DNA of 55,618 nucleotides, taken from assembly GCA_013002205.1 (NCBI GenBank), contig JABDKN010000085.1:1-55618 (forward strand), read 5' to 3'. Positions within the stretch are counted from its first letter, which is position 1. Every line of letters begins with the position of its first letter. The translations under genes and the position numbers were made by a program. The notes beneath the pieces are model-generated. The model worked only from the letters and a program-made list of their open reading frames with translations, was not told the origin of the DNA and ran no database searches. The DNA is from Granulosicoccus sp. Its GTDB lineage: Bacteria > Pseudomonadota > Gammaproteobacteria > Granulosicoccales > Granulosicoccaceae. Positions 43,500-52,639 of this stretch are shown piece after piece.

Positions 43500-44792
43500 T
43501 CAACAGCTCGCCGAAGCGCGTTCCCGCCAGGCGTCCAGCAGTCGATAGCGCCAGTAGGTCGCCTGCACCGCAGCACGACCGATCAATCCGGCCGTGTAGT
43601 CCAGGCCGAAGGGCTGAAAATGCCGGTAGCGTTCCGAATGCCCGGTGATTGCTTCGGCCACCACCCGGCCACCTATGGCCGTGGTATTCAACCCATGCCC
43701 ACCAAACGCGGTGCAATACCATATCCCGCTACCCAGCTGCCCGATCTGCGGCATGCGGTGCCGCGCATAACTCATCAGACCGGACCAGGCCATGTCTACC
43801 TCGAGACCAGCCAGTTGCGGGAAGATGTCGGTCATCGAACGCTGCAGCATGCGTGACAAGGCCCGTGGCTGCGTAGTGCGCGTGGTGATCCCGCCACCCC
43901 ACAACAATCGCCGCCCGTCATCGATCAGGCGGTAATAGTCGCTGGCCAGCCGGTCATCGAAAATAGCCGACCGGGTACCGATGGCGGTGGCCAGCAGCTC
44001 GGGATCTGCCTGGGTCGACATCACGTAGGTGGCAATCGGCAGGTAGCTGCGATACAGCTCGGTCGAGAGCCTGCCGGTGTAACCACCGGTGGCGATGACC
44101 ACATCCCTCGCCTGCACCTCGAGCGTGTCCGTCACCACCTGCCAGTCACCCCGTCGACCATCGATGGCCGTCACCGGACACTGCTCGAAGATTTCGCCGC
44201 CCTGCTGGTGGACTGCATTCGCCAGACCCCGTGCGTAGCCCAGTGGATTGATGTGAAATGCCTGACGATCATGCAGTGCTTCGTGATAGCGGGTTGTCTG
44301 CAGGAGCTCACTCAGCGCCGCCCTGTCGAGATAGTCCACCGTATAGCCAAACTCCTCTGCCAGCCAGTCACGACGTGCCTTGAGCTCTGCAGCTGCTCGG
44401 TAGCGTCGGACGCTGAGTATTCCGTCTACTGCCTCGGCGCACGGTATTCCCAGTGACCGGATATTATCGGCCACCATCTGCAGCCCTTCGATGGACATGC
44501 CATGCAGTATGCGCGCTTCGTGACTGCCAGCTCTTGCCTCGATGGCCGCATGCTCCAGCGCATAGCCCGGAGCGACGAACCCGCCATTGCGACCCGAAGC
44601 CCCCCAGGCGACCTGCTCCGCTTCCAGCACGACCACCTGATGCCCGTGCCGCATCAGTTCGCGGGCACAGTTCAGGCCTGCCAGTCCTGCGCCGATGATG
44701 CAGACACCAGTGCTCCGTGTTCCATCGACCTGGACAGGTGTTCGCTCCGGCACGCAGCCTCGGTACCAGGTGTCAACCAGCACCGCTGTCAT
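43500..44792 (-). CDS. FAD-dependent oxidoreductase (PuuB/OrdL-like, DAO family)
   Basis: A 430-residue flavoenzyme of the D-amino-acid-oxidase superfamily. The N-terminal dinucleotide motif is GVCIIGAGLAGLNCAREL (near residues 29-46), followed by VVVLEAEQVAWGASGRNGG, the PuuB/OrdL signature. The C-terminal FAD contact is in YCTAFGGHGLNTTAIGG. Such enzymes oxidise gamma-glutamylputrescine or other secondary amines. The N-terminal DTWY is also typical of PuuB-like proteins. A glutamine-synthetase-family ligase, the partner in the Puu pathway, is present at the other end of the window, but the two are 43 kb apart. It converges on the TetR gene. Confidence 0.87.
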   Translation of the reverse strand: MTAVLVDTWYRGCVPERTPVQVDGTRSTGVCIIGAGLAGLNCARELMRHGHQVVVLEAEQVAWGASGRNGGFVAPGYALEHAAIEARAGSHEARILHGMSIEGLQMVADNIRSLGIPCAEAVDGILSVRRYRAAAELKARRDWLAEEFGYTVDYLDRAALSELLQTTRYHEALHDRQAFHINPLGYARGLANAVHQQGGEIFEQCPVTAIDGRRGDWQVVTDTLEVQARDVVIATGGYTGRLSTELYRSYLPIATYVMSTQADPELLATAIGTRSAIFDDRLASDYYRLIDDGRRLLWGGGITTRTTQPRALSRMLQRSMTDIFPQLAGLEVDMAWSGLMSYARHRMPQIGQLGSGIWYCTAFGGHGLNTTAIGGRVVAEAITGHSERYRHFQPFGLDYTAGLIGRAAVQATYWRYRLLDAWRERASASC

Positions 44793-44953
44793 CCCCGGGA
44801 TAGAGAAGTCGTGGAGAATCGAGAGGTGTCACCAACGTCGCGATACTCAGTCGTGCACGTCCCCACTCAGCCACGCAGATGCCCTGATGATCCTGAAACC
44901 TGTGTGGGATGGTAGCACCGGTACTGAGGACCAGTGCAGCAGGGCCCTGCCCA

Positions 44954-45487
44954 TCACCCAGGTTTGCCGATCTCGGCTTGCTGCGCGCTGTGCAGGGCTC
45001 GCTGCATATAGACCACATCCAGCCATCGCCCATGCTTGAATCCCAAACCCCTGGCAATACCCACCAGCCTGAAACCACACCGCTCATGCAAGGTAATTGA
45101 AGACTGATTGCCACTGTCCCCGATGACGCCGATCATCTGACGGTAGCCCTGCATCGTGCACCGCGTTACCAGCGCGTTCAGCAACGCTCTACCCACACCC
45201 TGCCCGATATGATCCGGTGCCACGTAGATCGAATCCTCGACCGTGAATCGATAGGCAGAGCGCGGCTTGTAATTCCCCGCATAGGCAAACCCTGCAATAC
45301 GACCATCGATTCGAGCCGTCAGGCTTGGATAACCAGCCGCCTCACGAGACTGCCAGCGCTCCTGCATGGCCTGCTGATCCGGTGGCACTTCCTCGAAACT
45401 ACCGCAACCATGCAACACATGATGGGCATAGATCTCGGTCACGACATTCATGTCGTCGAGGGTGGTAGCCTGGAGGGCAATCGGCAT
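44954..45487 (-). CDS. GNAT family N-acetyltransferase (Pat/MnaT-like)
   Basis: A 177-residue acetyl-CoA-dependent acetyltransferase resembling the phosphinothricin or L-amino-acid (MnaT/YncA) group. Features: YAHHVLHGCGSFEEVPP near 20, the sheet segment YRFTVEDSIYVAPDHIGQGVGRALLNAL with the acetyl-CoA loop QGVGRA (around 105-110), and a C-terminal HERCGFRLVGIARGLGFKHGRWLDVVYMQ ending, each described by its key residues. The ATG at 45487 is preferred to a GTG four codons earlier. It lies 161 bases upstream of the PuuB-like gene on the same strand and may be co-transcribed. Confidence 0.88.
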   Translation of the reverse strand: MPIALQATTLDDMNVVTEIYAHHVLHGCGSFEEVPPDQQAMQERWQSREAAGYPSLTARIDGRIAGFAYAGNYKPRSAYRFTVEDSIYVAPDHIGQGVGRALLNALVTRCTMQGYRQMIGVIGDSGNQSSITLHERCGFRLVGIARGLGFKHGRWLDVVYMQRALHSAQQAEIGKPG

Positions 45488-45562
45488 GCAACTGTTCACG
45501 ATGCTGGAGCATTCCGTACAGGTTATGAATGTGCGGGATTATCGTTCAGGCCTGCACCAATC

Positions 45563-47431
45563 TCAATCCAGCAGTGGCGCCGGTGTCACCTTCAGGACTT
45601 CTTCGAAGCAGGTCCTGCCCTGCGCAACCTTGCCAAGCCCGCTGATGCGCATGGGACGCATGCCGTCCTTATAAGCCTGTTTACGCAAGTCCTCCAGGTG
45701 CACATCCGGTGTGATCAGGTTCTTGACGCCAGGCGTCATCTGCAGCAGTTCATAGATACCCGCCCGTCCCAGAAATCCGGTATTACGGCACTCCAGACAG
45801 CCTTCGGCCACGTGCATATGTTCAGGCACCGGCGCCTTCCAGGGTGCCATCAGTGCTTTCCACTGCTCTTCGTCCATCCTCTGCCTGGCGACGCAGGACG
45901 GGCAGAACGTGCGAATCAGTCGCTGCGCGATGACCCCGATCAGGGTCGAACGAATGAGATAGTAGGGAATACCCAGTTCCAGTAATCGGGTAACGGCCGA
46001 TGCCGCATCGTTCGTGTGCAGGGTCGACAGCACCAGATGCCCGGTGAGGGCTGCCTGAACAGCCATCTGGGCAGTTTCCAGATCCCGGATCTCTCCGACC
46101 ATGATGATGTCCGGGTCCTGCCTGAGCAGGGTTCGCACCCCGGCGGCGAAATCCAGATCGATATTGTGCTGCACCTGCATCTGGTTGAAGGCCGGCACCA
46201 CGAGCTCGATCGGATCCTCGATAGTGCAGACATTCACATCCGGTGTTGCCAGCAACTGCAGGCTGCTGTAGAGCGTCGTCGTCTTGCCCGAACCGGTTGG
46301 ACCGGTCACCAGCAATATCCCGTTCGGCTGCCGGATCATCGAATTCCAGATGCCCGCTTCACGCGAATCGAAGCCCAGTTGAGTCTGATCCTTGACCAGT
46401 ACCTCGGGGTCGAAGATGCGCATGACCATCTTTTCACCAAAGGCCGTAGGCATGGTGGAGATACGCAGCTCCACTTCCTTGCCTTCACCGTTGCGGGTCT
46501 TCAGCCGGCCATCCTGCGGGCGTCGCTTCTCGGCCACATCCAGCCGGCCCAGTATCTTCAGGCGACTGGTTACCGCTGCCATCACCGTTGCCGGCATGTC
46601 ATAGACCTGTTGCATGACACCATCGATGCGAAACCGTACGGCACCCGTTTCGCGACGTGGTTCCAGATGAATATCGCTGGCCCGTTGCTCATAGGCGTAT
46701 TGCAGCAACCAGTCCACGATACTCACCACGTGGCTGTCATTGGCTTCCAGTTTGCCGTGTCTGCCCAGCTCCATGAGCTGTTCCAGGTTCTGCACCGCGC
46801 TGGAGCGGTGATTCTGATCCTGCTTGGCACCCAGCACGGATTTCGATACCGAGTACAGTTCCTTCAGGTAACGCCGGATGTCGGCGGGGTTGCAGATGAC
46901 CAGGCGAATATCTTTCTGCAGCACATTGCGCAATTCCTGCTGCCATTCGTCATAGAAAGGTTCAGCGGTACCGAAAACCACATACTCCGGTGTGACCTCG
47001 ATACAGATCACATTGAACCGGCTGGCATAGGCATTCGAGGTAACCGCGGTGACGGCGGGTACATCGATCTGCAGTGGATCGATACGTTTCCACTCCAGGT
47101 CGACTTTCCTGGCCAGCCAGCGCGTCAGGAAATCCAGATCGATCTTCTGCGAGGGATCGTGGGCATTGACCCAGCCACCAGCGGCTATTCGCTCCAGCGG
47201 CCCGTAATTCGCGGGGCTGCTTGCGGACTTGGAGATCGACCGCAACAGCGTGCTGTTGGACTCTTCGATCAGGCCGTCTATCAGCAAGCCGTCGAGCACC
47301 GCTTCCAGTTCAAGCTTGCCCGACACGGGATCGGCGAATCGTTTGGCGTTTTCGGTGAGCACTATGGTGACGGAGGTTTCAGCATTGACACCCTTATCGG
47401 CACTGGAACTCCAGGTGTGAATCAAGCGCAC
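45563..47431 (-). CDS. GspE/PilB-family secretion or pilus assembly ATPase
   Basis: A type II secretion/type IV pilus ATPase of about 620 residues. The N-terminal region (LEAVLDGLLIDGLI onward) resembles the MshEN/T2SSE_N domain. The motor domain has SDIHLEPRRETGAVRFRIDG, Walker A GPTGSGKTTT, the Asp box TIEDPIE, Walker B DPDIIMVGEIRD and the His box STLHTNDAASAV. A zinc-binding tetracysteine follows (CPSC and CLEC). No pilC, pilD, pilin or gsp gene adjoins it. The start is uncertain: I give GTG 47431, but an ATG at 47518 and a GTG at 47362 share the frame; the ATG would overlap the divergent wrbA start and leave no promoter space. Confidence 0.88.
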   Translation of the reverse strand: MRLIHTWSSSADKGVNAETSVTIVLTENAKRFADPVSGKLELEAVLDGLLIDGLIEESNSTLLRSISKSASSPANYGPLERIAAGGWVNAHDPSQKIDLDFLTRWLARKVDLEWKRIDPLQIDVPAVTAVTSNAYASRFNVICIEVTPEYVVFGTAEPFYDEWQQELRNVLQKDIRLVICNPADIRRYLKELYSVSKSVLGAKQDQNHRSSAVQNLEQLMELGRHGKLEANDSHVVSIVDWLLQYAYEQRASDIHLEPRRETGAVRFRIDGVMQQVYDMPATVMAAVTSRLKILGRLDVAEKRRPQDGRLKTRNGEGKEVELRISTMPTAFGEKMVMRIFDPEVLVKDQTQLGFDSREAGIWNSMIRQPNGILLVTGPTGSGKTTTLYSSLQLLATPDVNVCTIEDPIELVVPAFNQMQVQHNIDLDFAAGVRTLLRQDPDIIMVGEIRDLETAQMAVQAALTGHLVLSTLHTNDAASAVTRLLELGIPYYLIRSTLIGVIAQRLIRTFCPSCVARQRMDEEQWKALMAPWKAPVPEHMHVAEGCLECRNTGFLGRAGIYELLQMTPGVKNLITPDVHLEDLRKQAYKDGMRPMRISGLGKVAQGRTCFEEVLKVTPAPLLD

Positions 47432-47516
47432 CCAAGCTATCGCCCAGGTCACGAAGTGGCTGCCGGATGTGACACACTCGAAGAACCAGCAGTAACCACA
47501 GTGAGTACCAGTACAC

Positions 47517-48155
47517 ATGTCAGACAATGACCGGGCCCGCATACTGATCGTCTACGATTCCAACAGCGGCAACACCTATCGAATGGCGCAACAGATAGGG
47601 CGCGGTGTCGAATCGGTCCGTCAGTGTACTGCCTTGCTCAGAGCAGCCCCCAAAGTGGGCGAACGCAATAGCAGCCGACTCCCCCCGGTACCGGACAGCG
47701 GTGCGCCCTATGCCGAGGTTGCAGAACTTCTGGAGTGCGAGGGCCTGATCATCGGCAGTCCGACGCACTTTGGCAACATGTCTGCTTCCCTCAAGCACTT
47801 TCTCGACCGGACGACCCCGTACTGGCTGGGCGGTAAGCTCAGCGGCAAACCAGCGGCTGCATTCACCTCCACCGGCAGCATGCACGGAGGTCAGGAGGCC
47901 ACACTGCTGGGCATGATGGTGCCCCTGCTGCATCATGGCATGTTGATCTGCGGACTGCCCTATACGCATCCGCAACTGATGCAGACGAGGCGCGGCGGAA
48001 CACCCTACGGTGCCAGCCACGTCTCGGGCGAGGACGGCAAGGCACCGCTGGTGGACAGCGAGACGGTCCTGTGCAGAGCGCTGGGTGCCAGGGTGGCCAG
48101 TACTGCCTGCTTGCTGGCAGGCCGGGCATCGGACACCCTCAGCAGCAGCTCATGA
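47517..48155 (+). CDS. wrbA: NAD(P)H:quinone oxidoreductase (WrbA-like flavodoxin)
   Basis: FMN-dependent two-electron quinone reductase. The 212-residue protein has the FMN phosphate loop YDSNSGNTYRMA near residues 13-24, the central LIIGSPTHFGNMSASLKHFLDRT block, TSTGSMHGGQEATLL near 118 and a C-terminal GASHVSGEDG region, all typical of WrbA. It is divergent from the GspE-like gene, and its stop overlaps the following DUF2069 ATG (ATGA). Confidence 0.92.
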   Translation: MSDNDRARILIVYDSNSGNTYRMAQQIGRGVESVRQCTALLRAAPKVGERNSSRLPPVPDSGAPYAEVAELLECEGLIIGSPTHFGNMSASLKHFLDRTTPYWLGGKLSGKPAAAFTSTGSMHGGQEATLLGMMVPLLHHGMLICGLPYTHPQLMQTRRGGTPYGASHVSGEDGKAPLVDSETVLCRALGARVASTACLLAGRASDTLSSSS

Positions 48156-48568
48156 GTACACCGAGGAAACCACGCAAGCCCCGTGTCGAATCTCCGCAGC
48201 ATGCAGCAACCGGTCGGCTGCTGACACTGATCGGCTATTTCGGACTGCTGTTGCTGATCGTCAACTGGTTCACGTGGATCGCACCACCGGTTCAGGTGCC
48301 TCGCTCACTGGTACTGGCAGCGCTGTCCATCCCGCTGCTCTTTCCATTGCGCGGCATCCTCCATGCGCGTCGCTATACACATCAGTGGGTCGGCTTCCTG
48401 AGCCTGCTGTACTTCATGATCGGCGTGGACGTCTGGTACAACCGTATCGGACTCGAACGCCTGCTGGGTATGAGCATGGTGCTGTTCAGCCTGCTGCTGC
48501 TGATCGGCAGCGCCATGTACGCTCGTTTTACCCCGACTCCCCCGGATCAGCGGAAATCCGTCGACTAG
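48152..48568 (+). CDS. DUF2069 membrane protein
   Basis: A 138-residue protein with four predicted helices (about 22-42, 52-68, 78-98, 103-122) and a basic N-terminus (MSTPRKPRKPRVES). It matches DUF2069, which commonly follows wrbA in gammaproteobacteria: FPLRGILHARRYTHQWVGFLS is the recognisable core. The ATG overlaps the wrbA stop, so translation is coupled. Function unknown. Earlier in-frame codons would lie inside wrbA. Confidence 0.88.
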   Translation: MSTPRKPRKPRVESPQHAATGRLLTLIGYFGLLLLIVNWFTWIAPPVQVPRSLVLAALSIPLLFPLRGILHARRYTHQWVGFLSLLYFMIGVDVWYNRIGLERLLGMSMVLFSLLLLIGSAMYARFTPTPPDQRKSVD

Positions 48569-48606
48569 CACCATGAGGGGTATGCCGAAGCTGGTTATCA
48601 GCTGCC

Positions 48607-48641
48607 TGTCAGGATCACTCTCCAGCACTGACGTCCTGACA
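48607..48641. terminator. Possible long-loop hairpin between DUF2069 and hda
   Basis: TGTCAGGA and TCCTGACA can pair over eight bases around a 19-base loop. It lies in the 95-base gap between convergent genes, where a two-way terminator is expected. The long loop and missing T run make it weak. Confidence 0.3.
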
Positions 48642-48663
48642 ACACCCTGCGCGTCACTGAGTC

Positions 48664-49410
48664 TCAGCGAAGATTTTCTGATAACGCGGCACGCTCGGCC
48701 TCACCGAATACGCTCTTGACCAGGGGAATCGTGATACGTCGCTGCTCGGTAAGGGAGACTTCATCCAGGGTGTCCACCACGCTCTTCAGGGCGGACATGC
48801 GTCGTGGGAAGCGGCGCAACACATAACCGATCACCTCGTCACTGGCTTGCAGTGAACGGTTCTCAATCTCTTTGCGCAATGCCTGTCGCAGGCCTTCGTC
48901 GCCCATGGGCTGAGTGTGGCAAACCAGGCCCCAGGCCAGGCGAGTTTCCAGGTCCTTCAGGGCCAGTCCGAGTCGATCCGGCGCTCGATCGGCGGCGAGA
49001 ATGAGGCGGGACTGCATCTGCCGGCACCGGTTGATGCAATGAAACAGGTCAACCTCCGAGGCATGGTCGAGGCGCTGCAGATCGTCAATGCACAGCAGAT
49101 CACAGTACTCCATACCCTCCAGCGCACCCGGATGATTGATCATCTCCCCGGGCATGTAGGCCACCCGGTAGCCCTTGTGTGAAAACCACTGGCAGGCAGC
49201 GCTGAGCAGGTGCGATTTACCGGTACCCATATCGCCCCATAAGTAGATCTGCACCTCATCCAGACCGCCGCCGGCAAAGGCTCGCATGCTGTCCAGGACC
49301 AGGCGCGTGGATTCGTCCACATGGAAGCTGTCGAACGTGGCGCCCGGTGCAGTGTCCAGCGCAAGGGTCAACTGCGGATGTGCATGCAGCAATGACACAG
49401 GCTGGTTCAT
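48664..49410 (-). CDS. hda: DnaA regulatory inactivator Hda
   Basis: DnaA-related AAA+ protein that, with the loaded DNA clamp, stimulates ATP hydrolysis by DnaA to limit re-initiation. The ATG at 49410 gives 248 residues. The clamp-binding motif is present at the very start (QLTLAL, residues 13-18), followed by Walker A GDMGTGKS (59-66), Walker B CDLLCIDDLQ and the AAA+ lid ending. Codons upstream in frame overlap the DUF2066 gene. Neighbours DUF2066, purM and purN are the usual gammaproteobacterial ones. Confidence 0.95.
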   Translation of the reverse strand: MNQPVSLLHAHPQLTLALDTAPGATFDSFHVDESTRLVLDSMRAFAGGGLDEVQIYLWGDMGTGKSHLLSAACQWFSHKGYRVAYMPGEMINHPGALEGMEYCDLLCIDDLQRLDHASEVDLFHCINRCRQMQSRLILAADRAPDRLGLALKDLETRLAWGLVCHTQPMGDEGLRQALRKEIENRSLQASDEVIGYVLRRFPRRMSALKSVVDTLDEVSLTEQRRITIPLVKSVFGEAERAALSENLR

Positions 49411-49438
49411 GGCGGCAATCCCGGCACGCAGACTGCGG

Positions 49439-50707
49439 TCAACGTCCGAATTCAAGTGCCAGGTCGGCGTTTGAACTCAGGGAGCCGGGGACCTCGGTAA
49501 TCGGTGGCACCGTACGGCGAAGCCAGTTTTGCCGGACAGCCGCGGTTTCGATCTCGTTCAAGGCGCTGCGGGGCAGCACGGCAAACACCATGGCGCTATC
49601 ATTGACCTCCTTCGGATAGACCGTACCGACGCTTGACAAGGACTCAAAGAATTTCATCATGCTGGCGTAGTCTCCAAGGGAATTCAGCGAGCCGACCCAG
49701 ACCAGTGCTTCGGTATCGGAGGACGCATTACCCCCGTAACGATAGCTTTCATCGATGACCCCCTCGTTGCTGAGCATCGACAATCCATCCTGCAGTGCCT
49801 GATCCAGGCTGCCTGTATCAAAGCTGTTCTCCAGCACCGCCCCTCCCAGCAGCCTGACCCACTGACCGCGCCAGCCTTGCGCGCCGTTGCGTGACAGAGT
49901 GCCGGCGAGGACCATTCCCTGGTGGTATCGATCAGAGGCAGCAGCGATGCGGTCCAGATCTCTGGTGATCATGTCCTCTACGGTCAAGGCCTGCTGATCT
50001 TCTGCATCCCCGGCCGGAAACAGCAGCGAGATTCCAGCTGCGCCGGCAATCTCGCGAGCCCTGCTTTGCACGTTCACCGCAGCAGGATCACTGATCATGA
50101 TGTCCCTGCCATCATCCTGCACCAGCAACCAGACCAGTGCGCTGCCAGGCACATCGGACGTTACCGGCGCATCGCCCTCTGCCGGTTCGGATCCACCTTC
50201 GGCAGATTGGTCTATCAGCTGCCTGACCAGCGTTCGATCGAAACTTACCAGCATAAGCTGGGTGGCCTGACCGGTCTGGCGAACGAGGTCAGTGATGGGT
50301 GTATCAGATGCGATGACCGTGCCGGGTGGCGGCGTGCGGTAGTTGACGCTGGCAACGTATTCCTCGGAGCGTTTCAATGCAGAGCGGACTGCATCGCGAT
50401 TGAGCAGTGTCTTGTCACCACTGTTGTCCAGCAGTACACGCCGAAATCCCAACCTGAATGCATCCTGCTGTTCTTCCGCTCCACGATCGGCAACGGCCAC
50501 CTCCACCGAATAGGCATCCCGCTGCGCCTGTGCCGTGCCGGCAAACAGCAGCAGGGCAATCGTGGTTGCTACCAGTGCGCCCAGACGCTGTCGCAGCCTG
50601 CACCGCTTACCCGTCCTGCTGAATGCTGCGCAAACTACCGCGCGTGGCACATCGATCACCCTGGGCAGAATACCCGGCGCTGCTCTGTCAACCGTACTGC
50701 CTGCCAT
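49439..50707 (-). CDS. DUF2066 exported protein
   Basis: A protein of about 422 residues with an N-terminal hydrophobic segment (LGALVATTIALLLFAGTAQAQ, described by its ends) that looks like a signal peptide after a long basic n-region, so the true start may be later than the ATG at 50707. The conserved first domain follows: AYSVEVAVADRGAEEQQDAF and GFRRVLLDNSGD. The family lies beside hda and purM in gammaproteobacteria; its role is unknown to me. It ends 28 bases before the hda ATG and is divergent from purM. Confidence 0.88.
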   Translation of the reverse strand: MAGSTVDRAAPGILPRVIDVPRAVVCAAFSRTGKRCRLRQRLGALVATTIALLLFAGTAQAQRDAYSVEVAVADRGAEEQQDAFRLGFRRVLLDNSGDKTLLNRDAVRSALKRSEEYVASVNYRTPPPGTVIASDTPITDLVRQTGQATQLMLVSFDRTLVRQLIDQSAEGGSEPAEGDAPVTSDVPGSALVWLLVQDDGRDIMISDPAAVNVQSRAREIAGAAGISLLFPAGDAEDQQALTVEDMITRDLDRIAAASDRYHQGMVLAGTLSRNGAQGWRGQWVRLLGGAVLENSFDTGSLDQALQDGLSMLSNEGVIDESYRYGGNASSDTEALVWVGSLNSLGDYASMMKFFESLSSVGTVYPKEVNDSAMVFAVLPRSALNEIETAAVRQNWLRRTVPPITEVPGSLSSNADLALEFGR

Positions 50708-50822
50708 CGGCCTGCTCACCCCACATTATCCAGCGCGCATCGCGCGAACACCGTCATGGCATTAAGCGTATCATTGAAAACCACTTTGCTTTGCCCTGGA
50801 CCACTGTTTCGCTGCAACGACC

Positions 50823-51887
50823 ATGACTGACGACACGCAGAGCGCACCTGCAGATGCGCCCCCCGGGCTGACCTACGCGGACGCCGGAGTGGATATCCAG
50901 GCCGGCAATGAACTGGTCAACCGCATCAAACCCCTGGTGGCCCGTACGACACGTGCCGGCGTTCTGGGAGGCATCGGTGGCTTCGGCGGTCTGTTCGAAC
51001 TGCCTACAGATCGCTACAAGCAACCGGTCATGGTCTCCGGTGCCGACGGTGTTGGCACCAAACTGCGCCTGGCCATCGAACTTGGCATCCATGACACCAT
51101 CGGTATCGATTTGGTCGCCATGTGTGTCAATGACATTATCGTGTGCGGTGCCGAACCACTGTGGTTCCTGGACTACTTTGCCACCGGCAGGCTGGACGTC
51201 GAACTGGCGCAGGCGGTCATCAGCGGCATCGCCGAAGGCTGTGTCCAATCGGGAGCCGCGTTGCTTGGTGGCGAAACCGCAGAGATGCCTGGCATCTATG
51301 CAGGCCAGGATTATGACCTGGCTGGTTTTGCCGTCGGTGTGGTGGAAAAAAGCCGCATCATCGATGGCGCTGCAGTAGCAGCCGGCAACCTGATCGTCGG
51401 CGTGTGCTCCTCGGGACCTCATTCCAATGGCTACTCACTGATCAGAAAACTCATCGAGGGTCATGATTTACAGAGTCCGATGGGTTCATCGACCCTGGGC
51501 CAGACACTGCTGGCGCCTACCCGCATCTATGCCAGGTCAGTGGCACAGGTACTGGCCCATCACCCGGTACACGCGATCGCACATATAACCGGCGGCGGTC
51601 TGAGCGAAAACATACCCCGCGTGCTGCCGGACAACACGGTGGCCGTGATCGATCGACGTAGCTGGAAACACCAGGACGTGTTCGACTGGCTGCAAAATGC
51701 AGGTGGCATCAGCGACACGGAAATGCTCAAGACCTTCAATTGCGGCATCGGCCTCGCGGTCATCGTGTCGGCCGCGGAGGCGGAGGCGGTCGTCTCCCGC
51801 TTCCAGGATTCCGGTGAACAGGCGTTTGTCATTGGGCAGGTGGAGAGCGACACGATCGCACCGTGCGTTCGATACATCCCCTCCTGA
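50823..51887 (+). CDS. purM: Phosphoribosylformylglycinamidine cyclo-ligase
   Basis: AIR synthetase, fifth step of purine synthesis, ATP-dependent. The 354-residue protein has the family motifs in order: [17 protein letters not shown] near 15, GGFGGLF near 52, [10 protein letters not shown] near 72, [23 protein letters not shown] near 97, GGETAEMPG near 147, and [16 protein letters not shown] near 257. A run of 14 extra residues precedes the core, which is ordinary. purN follows after 20 bases, as in E. coli. Confidence 0.97.
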   Translation: MTDDTQSAPADAPPGLTYADAGVDIQAGNELVNRIKPLVARTTRAGVLGGIGGFGGLFELPTDRYKQPVMVSGADGVGTKLRLAIELGIHDTIGIDLVAMCVNDIIVCGAEPLWFLDYFATGRLDVELAQAVISGIAEGCVQSGAALLGGETAEMPGIYAGQDYDLAGFAVGVVEKSRIIDGAAVAAGNLIVGVCSSGPHSNGYSLIRKLIEGHDLQSPMGSSTLGQTLLAPTRIYARSVAQVLAHHPVHAIAHITGGGLSENIPRVLPDNTVAVIDRRSWKHQDVFDWLQNAGGISDTEMLKTFNCGIGLAVIVSAAEAEAVVSRFQDSGEQAFVIGQVESDTIAPCVRYIPS

Positions 51888-51907
51888 GACCTGCAACCGC
51901 AACCGAC

Positions 51908-52531
51908 ATGTCTGAGGCATCTTCGTCAGTTCCGGGGCAACAGCCCACGCTGGCCATATTGATCTCCGGACGCGGTTCCAACATGCTGGCCATCGCCAAA
52001 GCGTGTCAGACCGGTCAACTGGCTGCCAGGGTATCGCTGGTCGTCAGCAATCGCCCCGAAGCGGCCGGAATTGCCGCAGCTTCCGCACTGGGACTCGACA
52101 CTGCGGTCATCGATCACACCGCATTCGACAGCCGTCGGGATTTTGACCAGGCTCTGCACGAGCGATTACTGGTGGTGCGCCCGGACTGGATAGTTCTGGC
52201 CGGATTCATGCGTATCCTGACCCGCAGTTTCGTGGAACGCTGGGAGGGTCGTATCCTGAACATTCACCCATCGCTGTTGCCCCGGTATCCCGGACTGGAT
52301 ACACACGCCCGGGCTATCGCCGCCGGTGATTCCCATGCAGGCGCCAGCGTGCATATCGTGTCACCCGAACTGGATGCCGGCCCGGTCATTGCTCAGGTTC
52401 AGGTTCCCATCCTGCCGGATGACACGACCGAGTCACTCGCACAAAGAGTTCTGAAAGAGGAACATACGCTGTATATACAGGCTCTGCAGCAATGTGTAGG
52501 CAGACACGGCCTAGCGTCGTTATTACCGTGA
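51908..52531 (+). CDS. purN: Phosphoribosylglycinamide formyltransferase
   Basis: GAR transformylase, third step of purine synthesis, using 10-formyl-THF. The ATG at 51908 gives 207 residues. Core motifs: LAILISGRGSNM near 18, VVSNRPEAAGI, LAGFMRILTRSFV near 98, and the catalytic NIHPSLLPRYPGLDTH with its Asn and His, followed by HIVSPELDAGPVIAQ with the catalytic Asp. Coupled to purM; the DUF3108 gene follows. Confidence 0.96.
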   Translation: MSEASSSVPGQQPTLAILISGRGSNMLAIAKACQTGQLAARVSLVVSNRPEAAGIAAASALGLDTAVIDHTAFDSRRDFDQALHERLLVVRPDWIVLAGFMRILTRSFVERWEGRILNIHPSLLPRYPGLDTHARAIAAGDSHAGASVHIVSPELDAGPVIAQVQVPILPDDTTESLAQRVLKEEHTLYIQALQQCVGRHGLASLLP

Positions 52532-52639
52532 TGTGATCCGCTTCAGATGCGAACATACGCTACCCTGCATGCATCCTTACACGGCAGCGAGTGCCATACA
52601 CTGCATACTTCTGCCAACCACGCCCACAGGGACCTAATC

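Noticed and set aside
46016-47530. A 504-codon open frame on the plus strand opposite the GspE-like gene
   Set aside because: It lies wholly antisense to a gene with all ATPase motifs, is unusually rich in His, Gln and Arg, and shows no domain. Long antisense frames are expected from biased third positions in GC-rich genes.
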